A program made the translations under genes and the position numbers. The notes under the pieces are model-generated. The model searched no databases and had not been told where the DNA came from. It saw only the letters and a list, made by a program, of their open reading frames with translations. Below, piece by piece: positions 11,466 to 22,348 of a stretch of 64,000 nucleotides of DNA. The stretch spans positions 124,001-188,000 of the forward strand of contig JAESUZ010001294.1 in assembly GCA_017311185.1 (NCBI GenBank). The letters run 5' to 3'. Within the stretch, counting starts at the first letter, position 1; each line of letters starts with the position of its first letter. The DNA comes from Proteles cristata cristata (lineage: Eukaryota > Chordata > Mammalia > Carnivora > Hyaenidae).

Positions 11466-12955
11466 CTGCATTATTTAAACAGAAAGGATGAGAGCCCAGC
11501 AATAGCACACTGTTAGAGCTCTCCAAAAACCTGATTTTCTATAGGGAACAGCAATGAACTGAATTAAAATAAACCCAAATTATAACCTTTTTTTGCTCAG
11601 ATGAAATGAGGTGTATGACTATAAACTGTAGTAAAATAGAGGTTTGTGTATGAAAGCAGATTGAGCTTTTGTGCTATTTTGGTCTTTGTTTTTATCCTGG
11701 GAGATTAGGCTATTAGTATTTTAAAAGTACTATAAGTAAAACTTAAGAAGGAAAGTTATTACTATCTCTGGTGGTATCTTATGAAGAGTAATAGTATTTT
11801 AAAAGGCTAGGCTATATTTTACACAATTTTATTAAGAATTTTAACTACACCAGCTTAAATATATTAGCAAGAAAACTACCTACAAAGCATATCTTACCCG
11901 GCAAATCATTTACTGTGTCTCATTCTACAAAATATATTTGTTTTCTAATTATTCTCTTAAAGTAATTTTTAATTAACTAGCAAAGTGGAGGAAGAAGGAA
12001 ACAAAAAACTATACCTTAAAATGTTTTTATATCAAATAATCTATATATTAGCTTTTCATGTAGGTTTCAATAGGGTTCTAAATATACATAAGTAGTACCA
12101 TCTAAAATATCAAGAGCACAATGCTAAGTATTATCTACAGAGCTTCAAGTGAATTGCAAATTTCTTAACAGAAGACAGTGACAAATACTTAGCACAGTAT
12201 TTCACATTAATCCAGATAACACATGGTTGCTGGCCTCCCAAAATATCTTAATATTCTAGAGGACAAACAATAGATACAAAAACTTGCAATCTATGAATCA
12301 AATAAACTAACAAAAATATAAATCAAAAATCTGTTCAATTACTTTTTCGTTAAAACCTAGGTATCAGTAACTACAGTGTTCTTTACATACAAACAGGAGG
12401 TTCTCAAGTGAAAAAATAAGTGATACTCAAAAGAGATTTCCATTTTTTTTTAATGCAGGTCTTGTTCATGCTTTGTGTCAAAGCACATACTATGTATCTC
12501 CAGGAAAATCACTCAAATGAGAACAAATCACTCTCTTAGACTAATAAATATATTTTTATAAATATTTTGATTATAGTATGTTTCAACAAAATGATCAAAT
12601 TATTAATCAAAACGTCCATACATTATAAAAGGAGAACTCATACAAAGTTAAAGTTATTACTGATAATTCAGCTAATCAAAATATATAGAGCAGAAAATCA
12701 AATGGTTTCCTACTAATTATTCTGAGAAAACCTAAGATGTCAAGTTTTACTCAAAAAGCAGAAAGCATATGAAGCTAACACTAAATATGAACAGGTAAAC
12801 CAATTAAACACCTTGTTTTCAGAAAATATATTCATGCTCACAAGAGACAAACTTCTGCCATTAAACTTAACTACATGAAATGACTAACTCCTAATACTTT
12901 GGTGATCATTCTAGACAGCAATCTCTGCATACACAGGCAGACATGGGTCTATAAT
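11466..12955. other. Intron 2 proximal sequence, nothing recognised
   Basis: Contains the polypyrimidine/acceptor region of exon 3 at 11466-11490. The rest is AT-rich unique-looking intron with no supported element. Confidence 0.5.
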
Positions 12956-13600
12956 TTCATATAAATAATAGCTACTCCAGATTTAATAACCTTCAGTAAA
13001 CAGTATGTTAAGAGATCTTTGTCAACGAACGTTATTTTTAATTGTTGCATTATATTCCACTGTAGTTATATACAATGACTTACCTAACCAGCCTTATACG
13101 AAGGGACAGTTAGTTAGATGTTCCACATATAAGCAATTCTACTTTAAAACCTTGGCCCATCTGATAGGGGGGGAATATCTAGACTTAACTTACATTTCTT
13201 TATCGGTGAGGCCAAACGTATTTTTCTGTGAAGATCTTACCATTAATTTATGAGTTCAGTATATCAACAGGAAGAATAACCCTTTGTATCATGGCTTGCT
13301 TTCTTCCCCCAGTTTCTAACTTGCCCTTAACTTGTTTAATGGTGTTTGTCACTTTCAATTTTTATGTAGGCATACTGACCACAGAATTCTGTTGTTGAGT
13401 TCTGCATTTCATACCAAGCTTTGCAAGATCTTTATCCCTAAAGATTATAAAAATTCACCCATGACTTATTTAAGCTTAAACTGTTTCCATTAAAACTGCT
13501 GATTCACAAGGAAATTATTTTTGTGTATTAAGGAAGAAAGCAGGGATTCCATTTCATTTTAATCTAGATGACTATTTACTGAAGGGTGTTTCAACTACCC
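12956..13600 (-). mobile_element. L1M antisense fragment, highly decayed
   Basis: TTTAATTGTTGCATTATATTCCACTG, ATAAGCAATTCTACTTT and TAAGGAAGAAAGCAGGGATT match the antisense 3' portion of an old L1. Boundaries are approximate. Confidence 0.65.
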
Positions 13601-13830
13601 CAAAGACTACCTGCTACCATTAGGTCTCAGTTTAACCTTCAGATCCTCCCCCACTGATTAGGTAAGGTTCCCTGTATAACATCCTCATGGAACTCTGTAC
13701 TCCTGCACAATACTTACCACGTGACGAACTCCATAATCACTTATGCTTTCTCTGCTGGGATGTAAATCCCATCAGTTCTATTTCATTATTGTTGTAGCAC
13801 CTGTGTCTAGAAGAATCTTATTATAATCAC
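13601..13830 (+). mobile_element. L2 3'-end fragment
   Basis: Reads like an eroded sense L2 3' end: AACTCTGTACTCCTGCACAA, GCTGGGATGTAAATCCCATC, then TTGTTGTAGCACCTGTG. Confidence 0.55.
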
Positions 13831-13849
13831 TCAACTGTTCCTTGTTGTT

Positions 13850-14048
13850 GTTTTTTCTTTTAATTTAGAGAGAGATAGAGTGTGAGCAGGGGAGGGTCAG
13901 AGAGAGAGGGAGATACAGACTCTGAAATAGGCTCCAGGCTCTGAGCTGGCAGTCAGCACAGAGCCCGACGCGGGGCTCGAACCCAGGAACCGCGAGATCA
14001 TGACCTAAGCAAAGTCGGACACTTAACCGACTAACCCACCCGGGTGCC
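13850..14048 (-). mobile_element. SINEC (young subtype), antisense
   Basis: GAGAGAGATAGAGTGTGAGC, GGCTCCAGGCTCTGAGCTGG, GCCCGACGCGGGGCTCG, CCACCCGGGTGCC. Near-consensus antisense copy. Confidence 0.95.
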
Positions 14049-14141
14049 GCTCGCTCAATTGTTTTTTAAAGAGCACTGACTTCATGTAATGTCTTAAAGA
14101 TAATCCACATAGCAAATCTGAATTCCTTTGCTTTAGGCATT

Positions 14142-14353
14142 CTTTTTTTCTTTTTTTTATTAAGCTTATTTATTTTGAAAGAGTGAGCAAGGGGGGAGGG
14201 GCAGAGAGAGAGAACCAGAGAGAGAATCCCAAGCAGGCTCCAGGCTGTTAGCACAGAGCCCAAAGTGGGGCTTGAAGTTACTAAGTGTAAGATCATGACC
14301 CCAGCCAAAACCAAGAGTTGGATGCTTAACCGGCTAAGCCACTCAGGCGTCCC
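14142..14353 (-). mobile_element. SINEC, antisense
   Basis: T-rich start, AAGAGTGAGCAAGGGGGGAG, GGCTCCAGGCTGTTAGCAC, then GCTAAGCCACTCAGGCGTCCC. An older copy than its neighbours. It is the second of four antisense SINEs packed into 1.3 kb. Confidence 0.93.
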
Positions 14354-14683
14354 GGCTTTAAACAGGTTTCTTAAAGGCTATAATGGGTTTATCAGCTTTT
14401 TGACCCATTCTAGAAGTCTTCAGAGAATTTTCAAATACTGCCCCGGTAAACAGAATGGAAAGTTTAAGAATCCATTCATACTGTTAGACATAGTGGGCCT
14501 AAAAATCTTTTTCTTTTATTTAAGTTTCATTTTACAAGAAACGTAACATTTTAAAAATTGGTTTCCTTTTGTTCTATTTTTACTGATTACATGGTCTACC
14601 AATGACTCTGTAATGGTTATCTGGAAAATATTGAAATCTAATTTATTTTCACTCAACGTAACAAAACCAGTACTTACACCTAT

Positions 14684-14872
14684 TTCTTTCTTTCTTTTTT
14701 TGGGAGGGAGTGTGTGTACATGCAAGCAGGGGAGGTGTGGAGGGAGAGGGAGAGATAAATTCCTAAGCAGGCTCCAGCAGGCAGCACAGGGATCAACCCC
14801 ACAAGCCTGGGATCAGTACCTGAGCCAAAATCAAGAATAGGATGCTCAATCGGCTGAGCCATCTAGGTGCAC
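14684..14872 (-). mobile_element. SINEC, antisense, diverged
   Basis: TTTCTTTCTTTCTTTTTTTG start (a pure CTTT-type tail), then GCAGGGGAGGTGTGG, GGCTCCAGCAGGCAGCACAG and GCTGAGCCATCTAGGTGC. Confidence 0.88.
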
Positions 14873-14904
14873 AACAATCCTATTTCTTAAAAGTTCTCAA
14901 CTTT

Positions 14905-15134
14905 ATTTTTTTTTAAATTTTTTTAAAATGTTTTATTTATTTCTAGGAGAGAGAGAGAGAGACAGCGTGAGCAGGGGAGGGTCAGAGAGAGAGGGAGTCA
15001 AAGACTGAAACAGGCTCCAGGCTCTGAGCTGGCAGTCAGCACAGAGCCCGACGTGGGGCTCGAACCCACGAACCGCGAGATCATGACCTAAGCGAAAGTC
15101 GGGACGCTTAACCGACTAAGCCACCCAGGCGCCC
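14905..15134 (-). mobile_element. SINEC (young subtype), antisense, full length
   Basis: Near-consensus full-length copy between a perfect 16-bp duplication AAAAGTTCTCAACTTT (14889-14904, 15135-15150). Carries the young-subtype words GGCAGTCAGCACAG and GACCTAAGCGAAAGTC. Confidence 0.97.
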
Positions 15135-15339
15135 AAAAGTTCTCAACTTTAAATAGTGTCCTTATGTTATAGGACCCGACATGTAACACTGGTTTTGTCT
15201 GGAAATTCCTAGAGCTTTTCCTAGTTGATTACCATTTTATATAATTGTTTCACTAATTACATTGTTTTTATATTATATACCTTTTCTTTCAAGATAATAA
15301 AAGCTATTTTTTGTTCCTTAACCTGATTACCTAATTACT

Positions 15340-15885
15340 TACATATAATTCAAATGCTTACTTTGGCCAAAATCTGACCCCCATCTCTCAGCTTTCTTTA
15401 TATAGACAATATTCATTTCCTTCTGATACCCGTTGTTATTGAAGTCTGTGGTCAAACTAATTTTTCTCATTTTATAACGCAAGTCCTTTTTCACCTGATA
15501 TATGTAATTTTGTTTTCTTTCTTCATTCGTGAAATTTAGTAGTTCTTTGGGCTTTATCTTAGCATTCACCTTTCTTGTTTGAAATGCCATTCAGACCTCA
15601 ATTACTTCAAGATTCTTTTTAGTTATTAAGACTGTGTCCTGGTGGATTTGTACCCAGTCTATGTTAATTTGTCCTCCTGTTTAGCATCTGCTAATTCCTT
15701 CTTTGTCTTTTTCTTGTTGTACGTAGCTCTACTGGCCAGAGTATATGCTCTCTTTTCTTGCTATTCCCAATGTGATTTTAAGTTCTGCAGGATTATTACT
15801 TGTCCCTTTTTTCTTAGTTTCCTCAGCTTCCAGGTTTATCTTCTTCTGTTGTTTTATCAATTCACCTTTGATCCCTTATCTCAGG
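15340..15885 (-). mobile_element. Probable L1/HAL1 ORF1 relic
   Basis: The minus strand carries a decayed coding sequence. An 83-codon open stretch (15339-15590) contains LRYKMRKISLTTDFNN, which resembles the YKGxxIRLTxDFS block of the LINE-1 ORF1p C-terminal domain. Upstream, across several stops and frame changes, lies a Lys/Glu-rich stretch (EAEETKKKGTSNN, KITLGIARKESIYS). I read it as an ancient L1 or HAL1 ORF1 fragment; a processed pseudogene of an unknown gene is the alternative. No poly-A tail or target duplication was seen. Confidence 0.4.
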
Positions 15886-15944
15886 AAGTCTATGTGTACT
15901 TCAATCTCCTTAAGAAAACAGAGAAACTTCTTCTTTTTAAGAAA

Positions 15945-16144
15945 ATTAAAAAAAATTTTTTTTAATCTTCATTTTTGACAGAGAGAGAGAGAGAGAGAGA
16001 GGGAGGGAGACACAGAATCCAAAGCAGGCTCCAGGCTCTGAGCTGTCAGCACAGATCCTGATGCGGGGCCTGAACTCACCAACAGTAAGTTCATGACTTG
16101 AGTCAAAATCAGATGGTCAATTAACTGAGCCACCCAGGTGTCCC
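15945..16144 (-). mobile_element. SINEC, antisense
   Basis: A/T-rich tail, (GA)n tract, GGCTCCAGGCTCTGAGCTGT, GAGCCACCCAGGTGTCCC. It abuts the next antisense SINE directly. Confidence 0.94.
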
Positions 16145-16149
16145 TTAAA

Positions 16150-16343
16150 TTTCTTTTTAATGTTTATTTTTTAGAGAGAAAGATAGATAAGAGCACCAGC
16201 AGGGAGGAACAGAGAGGCAGACATAGAATCTGATGCAGCCTCCAGGCCCTAAGCTGTCAGCACAGAGCCTGATTCGGGGCTTGAACTCATAAACCATGAG
16301 ATCATGACCTGAGCCAAAGTCAGACGCTTAACTGATTGAGCCC
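16150..16343 (-). mobile_element. SINEC, antisense
   Basis: TTTAATGTTTATTTTTTAGA, GCCTCCAGGCCCTAAGCTGT, CAGACGCTTAACTGATTGAG. Head (5' end) shortened to GAGCCCC. Confidence 0.92.
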
Positions 16344-18069
16344 CACTTCTTCTTTCTAGTTATGACTGTTTTACTAAGGACAACGTTGCTCAAGAATATA
16401 GGTGGATTCTTAACTCCCATTTACCTGGTCACTATCTGCTAGCTTGCTAGCTTTTACATACATCCTTCCTCATGTCAAACAGGCCAAAATGAAGAGACCG
16501 ATTCAGTGTGAAGCACTGCAGTTCAGGTATCTTGTTTAATCAGTTAACACGTGTTTCTCTCTGTTTCAATGACTTTATTAATAGCTGCAAAGCTTATCCT
16601 GGGACATTGCTTCCCTCTTTTCCTGTAACCCTTGCCACCCACCCTTTTGAGAAAACTATTCATTTGATGACAGTAAAAATGGAAGTGAAAATAAAAATAA
16701 GAAGGCAGTGTGGTTTTTCCTCTGGTGCAGTCCTTCCTCAGTCAGGAAGAGCATAATTAACAGTATCCCCACCTCATCTCTCACATGGCCTAGAATTCTC
16801 CAGATTAAGATTGTTAGAAGGGCAACTGAGAGGTTTCTCAGTAGAGATTTTTAAATCCTCTCCTCTCACTAGGGTTCTTTCTGTTCAGTATGCTTGCAGA
16901 AATATAGTTAAGCAAATTGGCACTTAATCAGCCAACTTTCCAGAATATCTAGATCTTAAGTTTTTCATTTTACTTGACTGCTAGACATAAATATACCAAA
17001 CAATTTGAATTAAATTTCAAGGCACTAACAGTTACAGCCTAAGAACTATGTCTGATTGTGGGGAGGGGAGACGTGCTGGTAGGGTACATAGCTGGATACT
17101 GCTGCTTTTTAAATTTTGAATGACTGTGGCATCATTGTTTGCCATTTCAATATTTAATTTTGCCATTAGGGGTTTATTTTAAAAGCACCTATGACTGAAT
17201 GCTTTATAAAGAGACCACTGTTGAAGAAAAACTTATTTTCACAACAGAGTCAGAAAAGCAAAAAGGTTAAACTAATTTAAAGTTACATAATGGGCTTTTC
17301 TAGTGTATATTCTTAGGCTGTTAAAAGTTCAATACTCCTTACAGGTTTTTAATGCTTCCATTACATATTTATAACAAGTCAATTATCTTAAGTCTGAGAG
17401 GGAATAAAAATGCACACATATATAACATAATGTATAAAGATACATTATATATATATCCCATATATATCCCATATATATATATATATAACCATGTATAAAC
17501 ATGCATATGCGCACACTTTTACTTCTAAATAACCAAATCATTTTGCTTCAATACTTTCATGTGGTATCTTATGAGTGCCGGACTTCAATTTCAAAAGGCG
17601 GCAGAACAATCACAATTACTCTGTACCTTAAGTAATTATAGTTCTGGTAAAACGCGAAAAAAGGTCTGTGGCACCAACATCTCTTGTAGGAATTGCAAGT
17701 TCAACTATTCTTTGAGTCTCATTAACCTGCTTCTAATGGTGTAATTTTTCCAATTTTAGAAAAAGTATACTTAGGCAAAAGGTCAAAGGAACAAAGGAAT
17801 AGCTTAAGTTTGTTTAAATCATATGGACAGTAAGAACTGTGATCATATTAGTGATCACAAATATAATAATACAAAAATACAAAATACAAAAAATAAAAAA
17901 ATAATCCATAGGGCATGCAAAGGAGCCTCAGAACAGTCAGACTGAACCACAGTAAATAGACTAGGAGAGGCGGCTTTCCCACATACAGACGTTAGTTTCA
18001 GAAACCCATATTCCATAGAAAGAAGCCAGTAGATACAGTATAGTATGGTAGTATGGACATGCTATTAAG
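16344..18069. other. Intron 2 sequence, mostly unassigned
   Basis: No supported exon or interspersed repeat apart from the AT microsatellite at 17445-17487. The ORFs here have no recognisable domain. Confidence 0.5.
17445..17487 (+). repeat. (TA)n microsatellite with CCCATATATAT units
   Basis: Alternating TA runs interrupted twice by CCC, giving a near-tandem TATATATCCCA pattern. Self-complementary AT tracts; probably length-variable. Confidence 0.9.
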
Positions 18070-18080
18070 AACTATTGAAG

Positions 18081-18804
18081 ACAAAACCACACTGAGATAC
18101 CACCTCACACCAGTCAGAGTGGCTAAAATGAACAAATCAGAGAACTCTAGATGCTGACGAGGATGTGGAGAAACGGGCACCCTCCTACACTGTTGGTGGG
18201 AATGCAAACTGGTGCAGCCCCTCTGAAAAACATTGTGGAGGTTCCTCAGGAAACTAACAATAGAACTCCCCTAGGACCCAGCAATAGCACTGCTAGGAAT
18301 TTACCCAACAGATACAGAAATGCTAATGCATAGGAGCACATGTACCCCAATCTTCATAGCAGCACTCTCCACAATAGCTAAAACATGGAAAGAGCCTAAG
18401 TGTCCATCAACAGATGAATGGATCAAGAAGATGTGGTTTATCTATACCATGGAATACTACATGGCAATGAGAAACAATGAAATCTGGCCATGTGTAGCAA
18501 CATGGATGGACCTTGAGGGTGTTATGCTGAGCGAAATAAATCAGGGAGAGAAGGACAAATATCCTATACGTTTGCACGTATAGGAGGATTAGGAGGAACT
18601 TAACTGAGGAACAAGGAGGAGAAGAAGGGGGGAAATGGTGAGGGAAAGGGAGAGAGGCAAACCATGAGAGACTTGAATGCTGACAAAAACTGAGGACTGA
18701 TGGATGTGGGGGGGAGGGGGGATAGGCATGGAGGGCACTCGTGGGGATGAGCACTGAGTGTTATGTGGAAACTAATTTGACAATAAACTATTTGTTAAAA
18801 AAAA
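18081..18804 (+). mobile_element. L1 (carnivore), 5'-truncated, sense
   Basis: About 720 bp of a fairly young LINE-1. It holds the ORF2 C terminus (frame with TWKEPKCPSTDEWIKKMW, YTMEYYMAMRNNEIW, ATWMDLEGVMLSEI), the 3' UTR (GAGCACTGAGTGTTATGTGG, TTGACAATAAACTATTTG) and a poly-A tail. Flanks AACTATTGAAG (18070-18080) and AACTACTGAAG (18805-18815) look like a one-mismatch target duplication. The ORF2 remnant is frameshifted; inactive. Confidence 0.95.
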
Positions 18805-18815
18805 AACTACTGAAG

Positions 18816-19152
18816 AAAGCAGTTCTCATTTATAACCCTTAAAACTATTAGATCTTTAAAAAACTGTAATTGTGTTACTTTGATAAAAATTTAAATTTAA
18901 AAAAGGGGGCTTTTCAAGAAGAATGTGGTTTTTAATGGTATTCTTTCAAAGGAAGGACTAAAGTCAGAACATAAGATGACTGGCACACATATGAACCTTC
19001 AACAGGTAAAGAACTAAAACTTAGGGAAAGAAAAGGATGCATTTAGGAATAGAAAATCTTTTCTTCTAAGGAAGACTTTTGGCCTTCCTTAGGAAAAAAG
19101 TCTAATGAGGACTTACATATGTCTATAAGAACTTGCAAAGTTTTGTGATTTG
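18816..19152. other. Intron 2 sequence, nothing recognised
   Basis: Short unassigned stretch between L1 and SINE insertions. Confidence 0.5.
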
Positions 19153-19165
19153 AGTTTTGTGATTT

Positions 19166-19360
19166 TGGGTGGCTTAGTCAGTTAAGTGTCTGATTTCAGC
19201 TTAGGTCCAGATATCATGGCTCATGAGTTCGAGCCCTGTGTGGGGCTCTGTGCTGACAGCTCAGAACCTGGAGCCTACTTCTGATTCTGTGTCTCTCCTT
19301 CTCCCTGCCCCACCCCACTTGTGCCTGCTCTCTCTCAAAAATAAATAAACATTAAAAAAA
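19166..19360 (+). mobile_element. SINEC, sense, with target duplication
   Basis: Head slightly shortened (GGGTGGCTTAGTCAG), A-rich tail. Flanked by AGTTTTGTGATTT at 19153-19165 and 19361-19373. The second duplication is immediately followed by another SINE. Confidence 0.94.
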
Positions 19361-19373
19361 AGTTTTGTGATTT

Positions 19374-19572
19374 GGGGGGCATGGGTAGCTCAGTCAGTTA
19401 AGCAGCTGACTTTGGCTCAGTTGATGATCTCACAGTCTGTGAGTCTCACGGTTCTGTCAGCACGGAGTCCATTTCGGATCCTCTGTCATGCCCCCCTCGC
19501 ACTGCCCTCACCTGCTTGCACGCACACACGTGTGCTCTCTCTCTCAAAAATAAACATTTAAAAACATTTTTT
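19374..19572 (+). mobile_element. SINEC, sense, tandem neighbour
   Basis: GGGGGGCATGGGTAGCTCAG head, CT-rich segment and AAAAATAAACATTTAAA tail, beginning right after the upstream SINE's duplication. An apparent second insertion at the same site. Confidence 0.92.
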
Positions 19573-19680
19573 TAATTTTGAGTTTTTTCCTGATAATCTA
19601 AAAAATAAGTTTAGTTCTCATTGTAATATTAATGTGTTATATGTGGTTTATAGCTAAATAAACATACTCATCATGTATTT

Positions 19681-19710
19681 AAAAAAAATTTTTTTTTAAT
19701 GTTTTATTTC

Positions 19711-19742
<32 letters not shown>

Positions 19743-19908
19743 AGAGAGAAAGAGAGTCAGAATGACAGAGAGACACAAAATCAAAACAGGCTCCAGGCTC
19801 TGAGCTAGCTGTCAGCATGGAGCCCGACATGGGGCTCGAACCCACAAACCGTGAGATCATGACCTGAGCTGAAGTCGGACGCTTAACCAACTGAGCCATC
19901 CAGGCACC
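19681..19908 (-). mobile_element. SINEC, antisense, with target duplication
   Basis: Near-consensus antisense copy with an extended (GA)n/(GAAA)n tract. Flanked by TCATCATGTATTT on both sides. Confidence 0.95.
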
Positions 19909-20082
19909 CCATCATCATGTATTTTCTTAAATGCTTTTTGAGACTCTAAGACTCTTCTCCCACGAGGGAAAACACCCTAATAAAACAGCATGATCCTGAG
20001 TTTGCCTACTGTGGAGCAAAAAACCACTTTGACAAAGAAGCTACTAAATAAGTTGCAGTACAAAAATCTTATTGCATAATTT

Positions 20083-20450
20083 TTAAAAGTTTCTATTTAA
20101 ATTCCAGTTAGTCAACATACAGTATAATATTAGTTTTCAGGTGTACAATACAGTGATTCAACAATTCCACATTTCACTTGGTGTTCATCACAAGTGTACT
20201 CCTTAATCCTCATAGCCTATTTAACCCATTCCCCCAGCCACCTCTCCTCTGGAAACCACCAGTTTGTTCTAGGTGGTTAAGAGTCTGCTTTGTGGTTTGC
20301 CTCTCTTTTTCCCCTTTGCTCGCTTGTTTTATTTAAGTTCCATATGTGAGTGAAATCATACGTTGTCTTTCTCTGACTTATTTTGCTTAGCATAATACTC
20401 TCTAGAGCTCTAACCATGTTGTTGCAAATGGCGAGGTTTCATTCTTTTTT
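20083..20450 (-). mobile_element. L1 3' UTR, 5'-truncated, antisense
   Basis: 368 bp of carnivore L1 3' end in antisense (TCAACATACAGTATAATATT, AATTCCACATTTCACTTGG, CATATGTGAGTGAAATCATA). Bounded by a perfect 17-bp duplication ATCTTATTGCATAATTT at 20066-20082 and 20451-20467, showing a single L1-mediated insertion. Confidence 0.95.
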
Positions 20451-20467
20451 ATCTTATTGCATAATTT

Positions 20468-20811
20468 CTGAGAAAATTTCTGCCATTTGTTCCCTCATGC
20501 TTTATGCTTTCTGGTTCTGAGCCATGATGAAAACAAGTATATTAAGAAACAAACTTCAGTGAAACAGATGTACGATAACTCTTTCTAGGCTTAAATTAGC
20601 ACAATTGTAACAGACACACAATAATCTATGCCATTTTCCCCAAAGGCTCCCATCCCCACTGATTACAGAAAATTTTAAATATATAAAAGTCAAAAAAGAA
20701 GAATTGAACTCCCACATACCCATCATGCAACTTCAACCATTATCAACATTTTGTTAATCTAAAGACTTTTCTGAAGAATACAGTTTTACCCTCACATGAT
20801 CTTTTTTTCCC
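20468..20811. other. Intron 2 sequence with possible LINE fragment
   Basis: Mostly unassigned. ACTCCCACATACCCATCATG then ACCATTATCAACATTTTG (20705-20755) resembles an ancient LINE 3' UTR in antisense, but is too short to be certain. Confidence 0.35.
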
Positions 20812-20915
20812 TTAGATTTTATTTTTAAGTAAAATCTACATTCAAAGAGGGGCTTGAACTCACAACCCCAAGATCAAGAGCTGCATGCCCTACTGACTAA
20901 GCCTGCCATGAGCCT
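20812..20915 (-). mobile_element. SINEC (old tRNA-Lys type), antisense
   Basis: TTTTATTTTTAAGTAAAATC tail region, GGGGCTTGAACTCACAACCC, AGAGCTGCATGCCC, ending ATGAGCC. Short old subtype without the CT-rich 3' half. Confidence 0.85.
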
Positions 20916-21557
20916 CATTCTCATATGAACTTTTAAGGCAGATGTGAAACTATGCCAGACATTTTAAGAAGAAGCTAATGATTATTCCCTTCACAGGTAG
21001 CTGTCCACGTTCTCTGGCTCAATTAGGATTATTTCAATTTACCAAATGCTTCTAACCTAAAGTCTCTGAACTTCAAGAATGTTACAGTATCCAAACCTTT
21101 AAAACTGATTTACGTGTTTCTTCTCCGTACCTCTCCACCTGATGAAAAGTTCCAAAGCTTTTATTATTTTCTCAAAACAGACTATGGCCCCCAAAATGAC
21201 AGGAACCATTATTTTTTAAACCTATTTTTTACTTCTAAGAAAACAAAGACAGTGGCTTCTCAAAATATGTGCGTGCAGGGGAAATGTCCACAGCCTCTTC
21301 TTCGCTCAATAGTGCTTTCTCCTGCTACACATGAGCAGCACAACTTAGTAAGTGAAACAAACTACTTGTAATTCATGCAAAGTGCATCTGATTCCAATTA
21401 AAAAGAGAAATATGAAAAATACAAAATATTTTAAATGGTATCATTTTATTATTTTGTTAACAATGTTTCAATATGTTTAATGGAAGTAAATGTTGAGATG
21501 GTTGTAAATGTTGACAGCCTACAGAACAAAAAAGTATATTTAAAATCCAACTACGCA
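20916..21557. other. Intron 2 sequence, nothing recognised
   Basis: No supported element. The 85-aa ORF at 21114-21371 has no motif and no splice context. Confidence 0.5.
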
Positions 21558-21662
21558 GGGAACCTGGCTGGCTCAGTTAGAAGAGCACGCCACTCTTAAT
21601 CTCAGGGTTGTGAGTTCCAGCTCCAAATTGGGTACGGAGATTACTTAAAAATAAAATTTTTA
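21558..21662 (+). mobile_element. SINEC (old tRNA-Lys type), sense
   Basis: GGAACCTGGCTGGCTCAG, GAGCACGCCACTCTTAATCT, TTGGGTACGGAGATTAC, then AAAAATAAAATTTTT. First of three head-to-tail SINEs. Confidence 0.9.
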
Positions 21663-21878
21663 GGGGCACGTTGATGGCTCAGTTGGTCAAGTGTCCAGCT
21701 CAGGTCATGATCTCGCGGTTCATGGAGTCGAGCCCTGTGTTGGGGCTCTGTGCTGACAGCTCAGAGACTGGAGTCTGCTTTAGATTCTGTGTCTCTCTCA
21801 CTTTCCCCCCCTCCCCCAAATTACTGTCTCTCTCTCAAAAATAAACATTAAAAAATTTTAAAAAATAAAACCTTTAAG
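21663..21878 (+). mobile_element. SINEC, sense
   Basis: GGGGCACGTTGATGGCTCAG head, TTGGGGCTCTGTGCTGACAG, long A-rich tail. Second of the three, starting in the A-tail of the previous copy. Confidence 0.93.
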
Positions 21879-22095
21879 GGGAACCTGGGTGGCTCAGTCA
21901 GTTTAGCATCCAACTTTGGCTCTGGTCATGATCTCATGGTTTGTGAGTTTGAGTCTCAATTCAGGCTTTCTGCTGTCAGTACAGGGCCCGCTGTCTCCTC
22001 CTCTCTCTACCTGCCTGCTAGCCCTCTCAAAAATAAATAAAAACATTTATAATAAAAAAATAAAATCTTAAAAAAATAATAAAAAAATAAGATGT
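21879..22095 (+). mobile_element. SINEC, sense, diverged
   Basis: GGGGAACCTGGGTGGCTCAG head, a shortened CT tract, then a long AATAAA-rich tail. Third of the array, starting in the A-tail of the second. Confidence 0.9.
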
Positions 22096-22137
22096 AGCTA
22101 TGCTAAAATTAAAAATAAGTAATCAAAATACAAGACA

Positions 22138-22334
22138 GTGGGGTTGCCTGAGTGGCTCAGTCGGTTACGTGTGCTTCAGCTCAGGGTTTAGTGAGGTCAA
22201 GCCCTGTATCAGGCTCTGTGCTGACAGTTCTGAGCCTGAAGCCTGCTTCAGATTTGGTGTTTCCCCTCCTTTCTCTCCCCCTCCCCTGCTTGCATACTCT
22301 CTCAAAAATAAACATTAAAAATAAAAAGAAAAAA
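22138..22334 (+). mobile_element. SINEC, sense, with target duplication
   Basis: GTGGGGTTGCCTGAGTGGC head and A-rich tail. Flanked by CAAAATACAAGACA at 22124-22137 and 22335-22348. Confidence 0.94.
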
Positions 22335-22348
22335 CAAAATACAAGACA

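Noticed and set aside
18320..18583. 87-aa ORF with conserved-looking protein
   Set aside because: It is the C terminus of LINE-1 ORF2, part of a truncated, frameshifted insertion, not a cellular gene.
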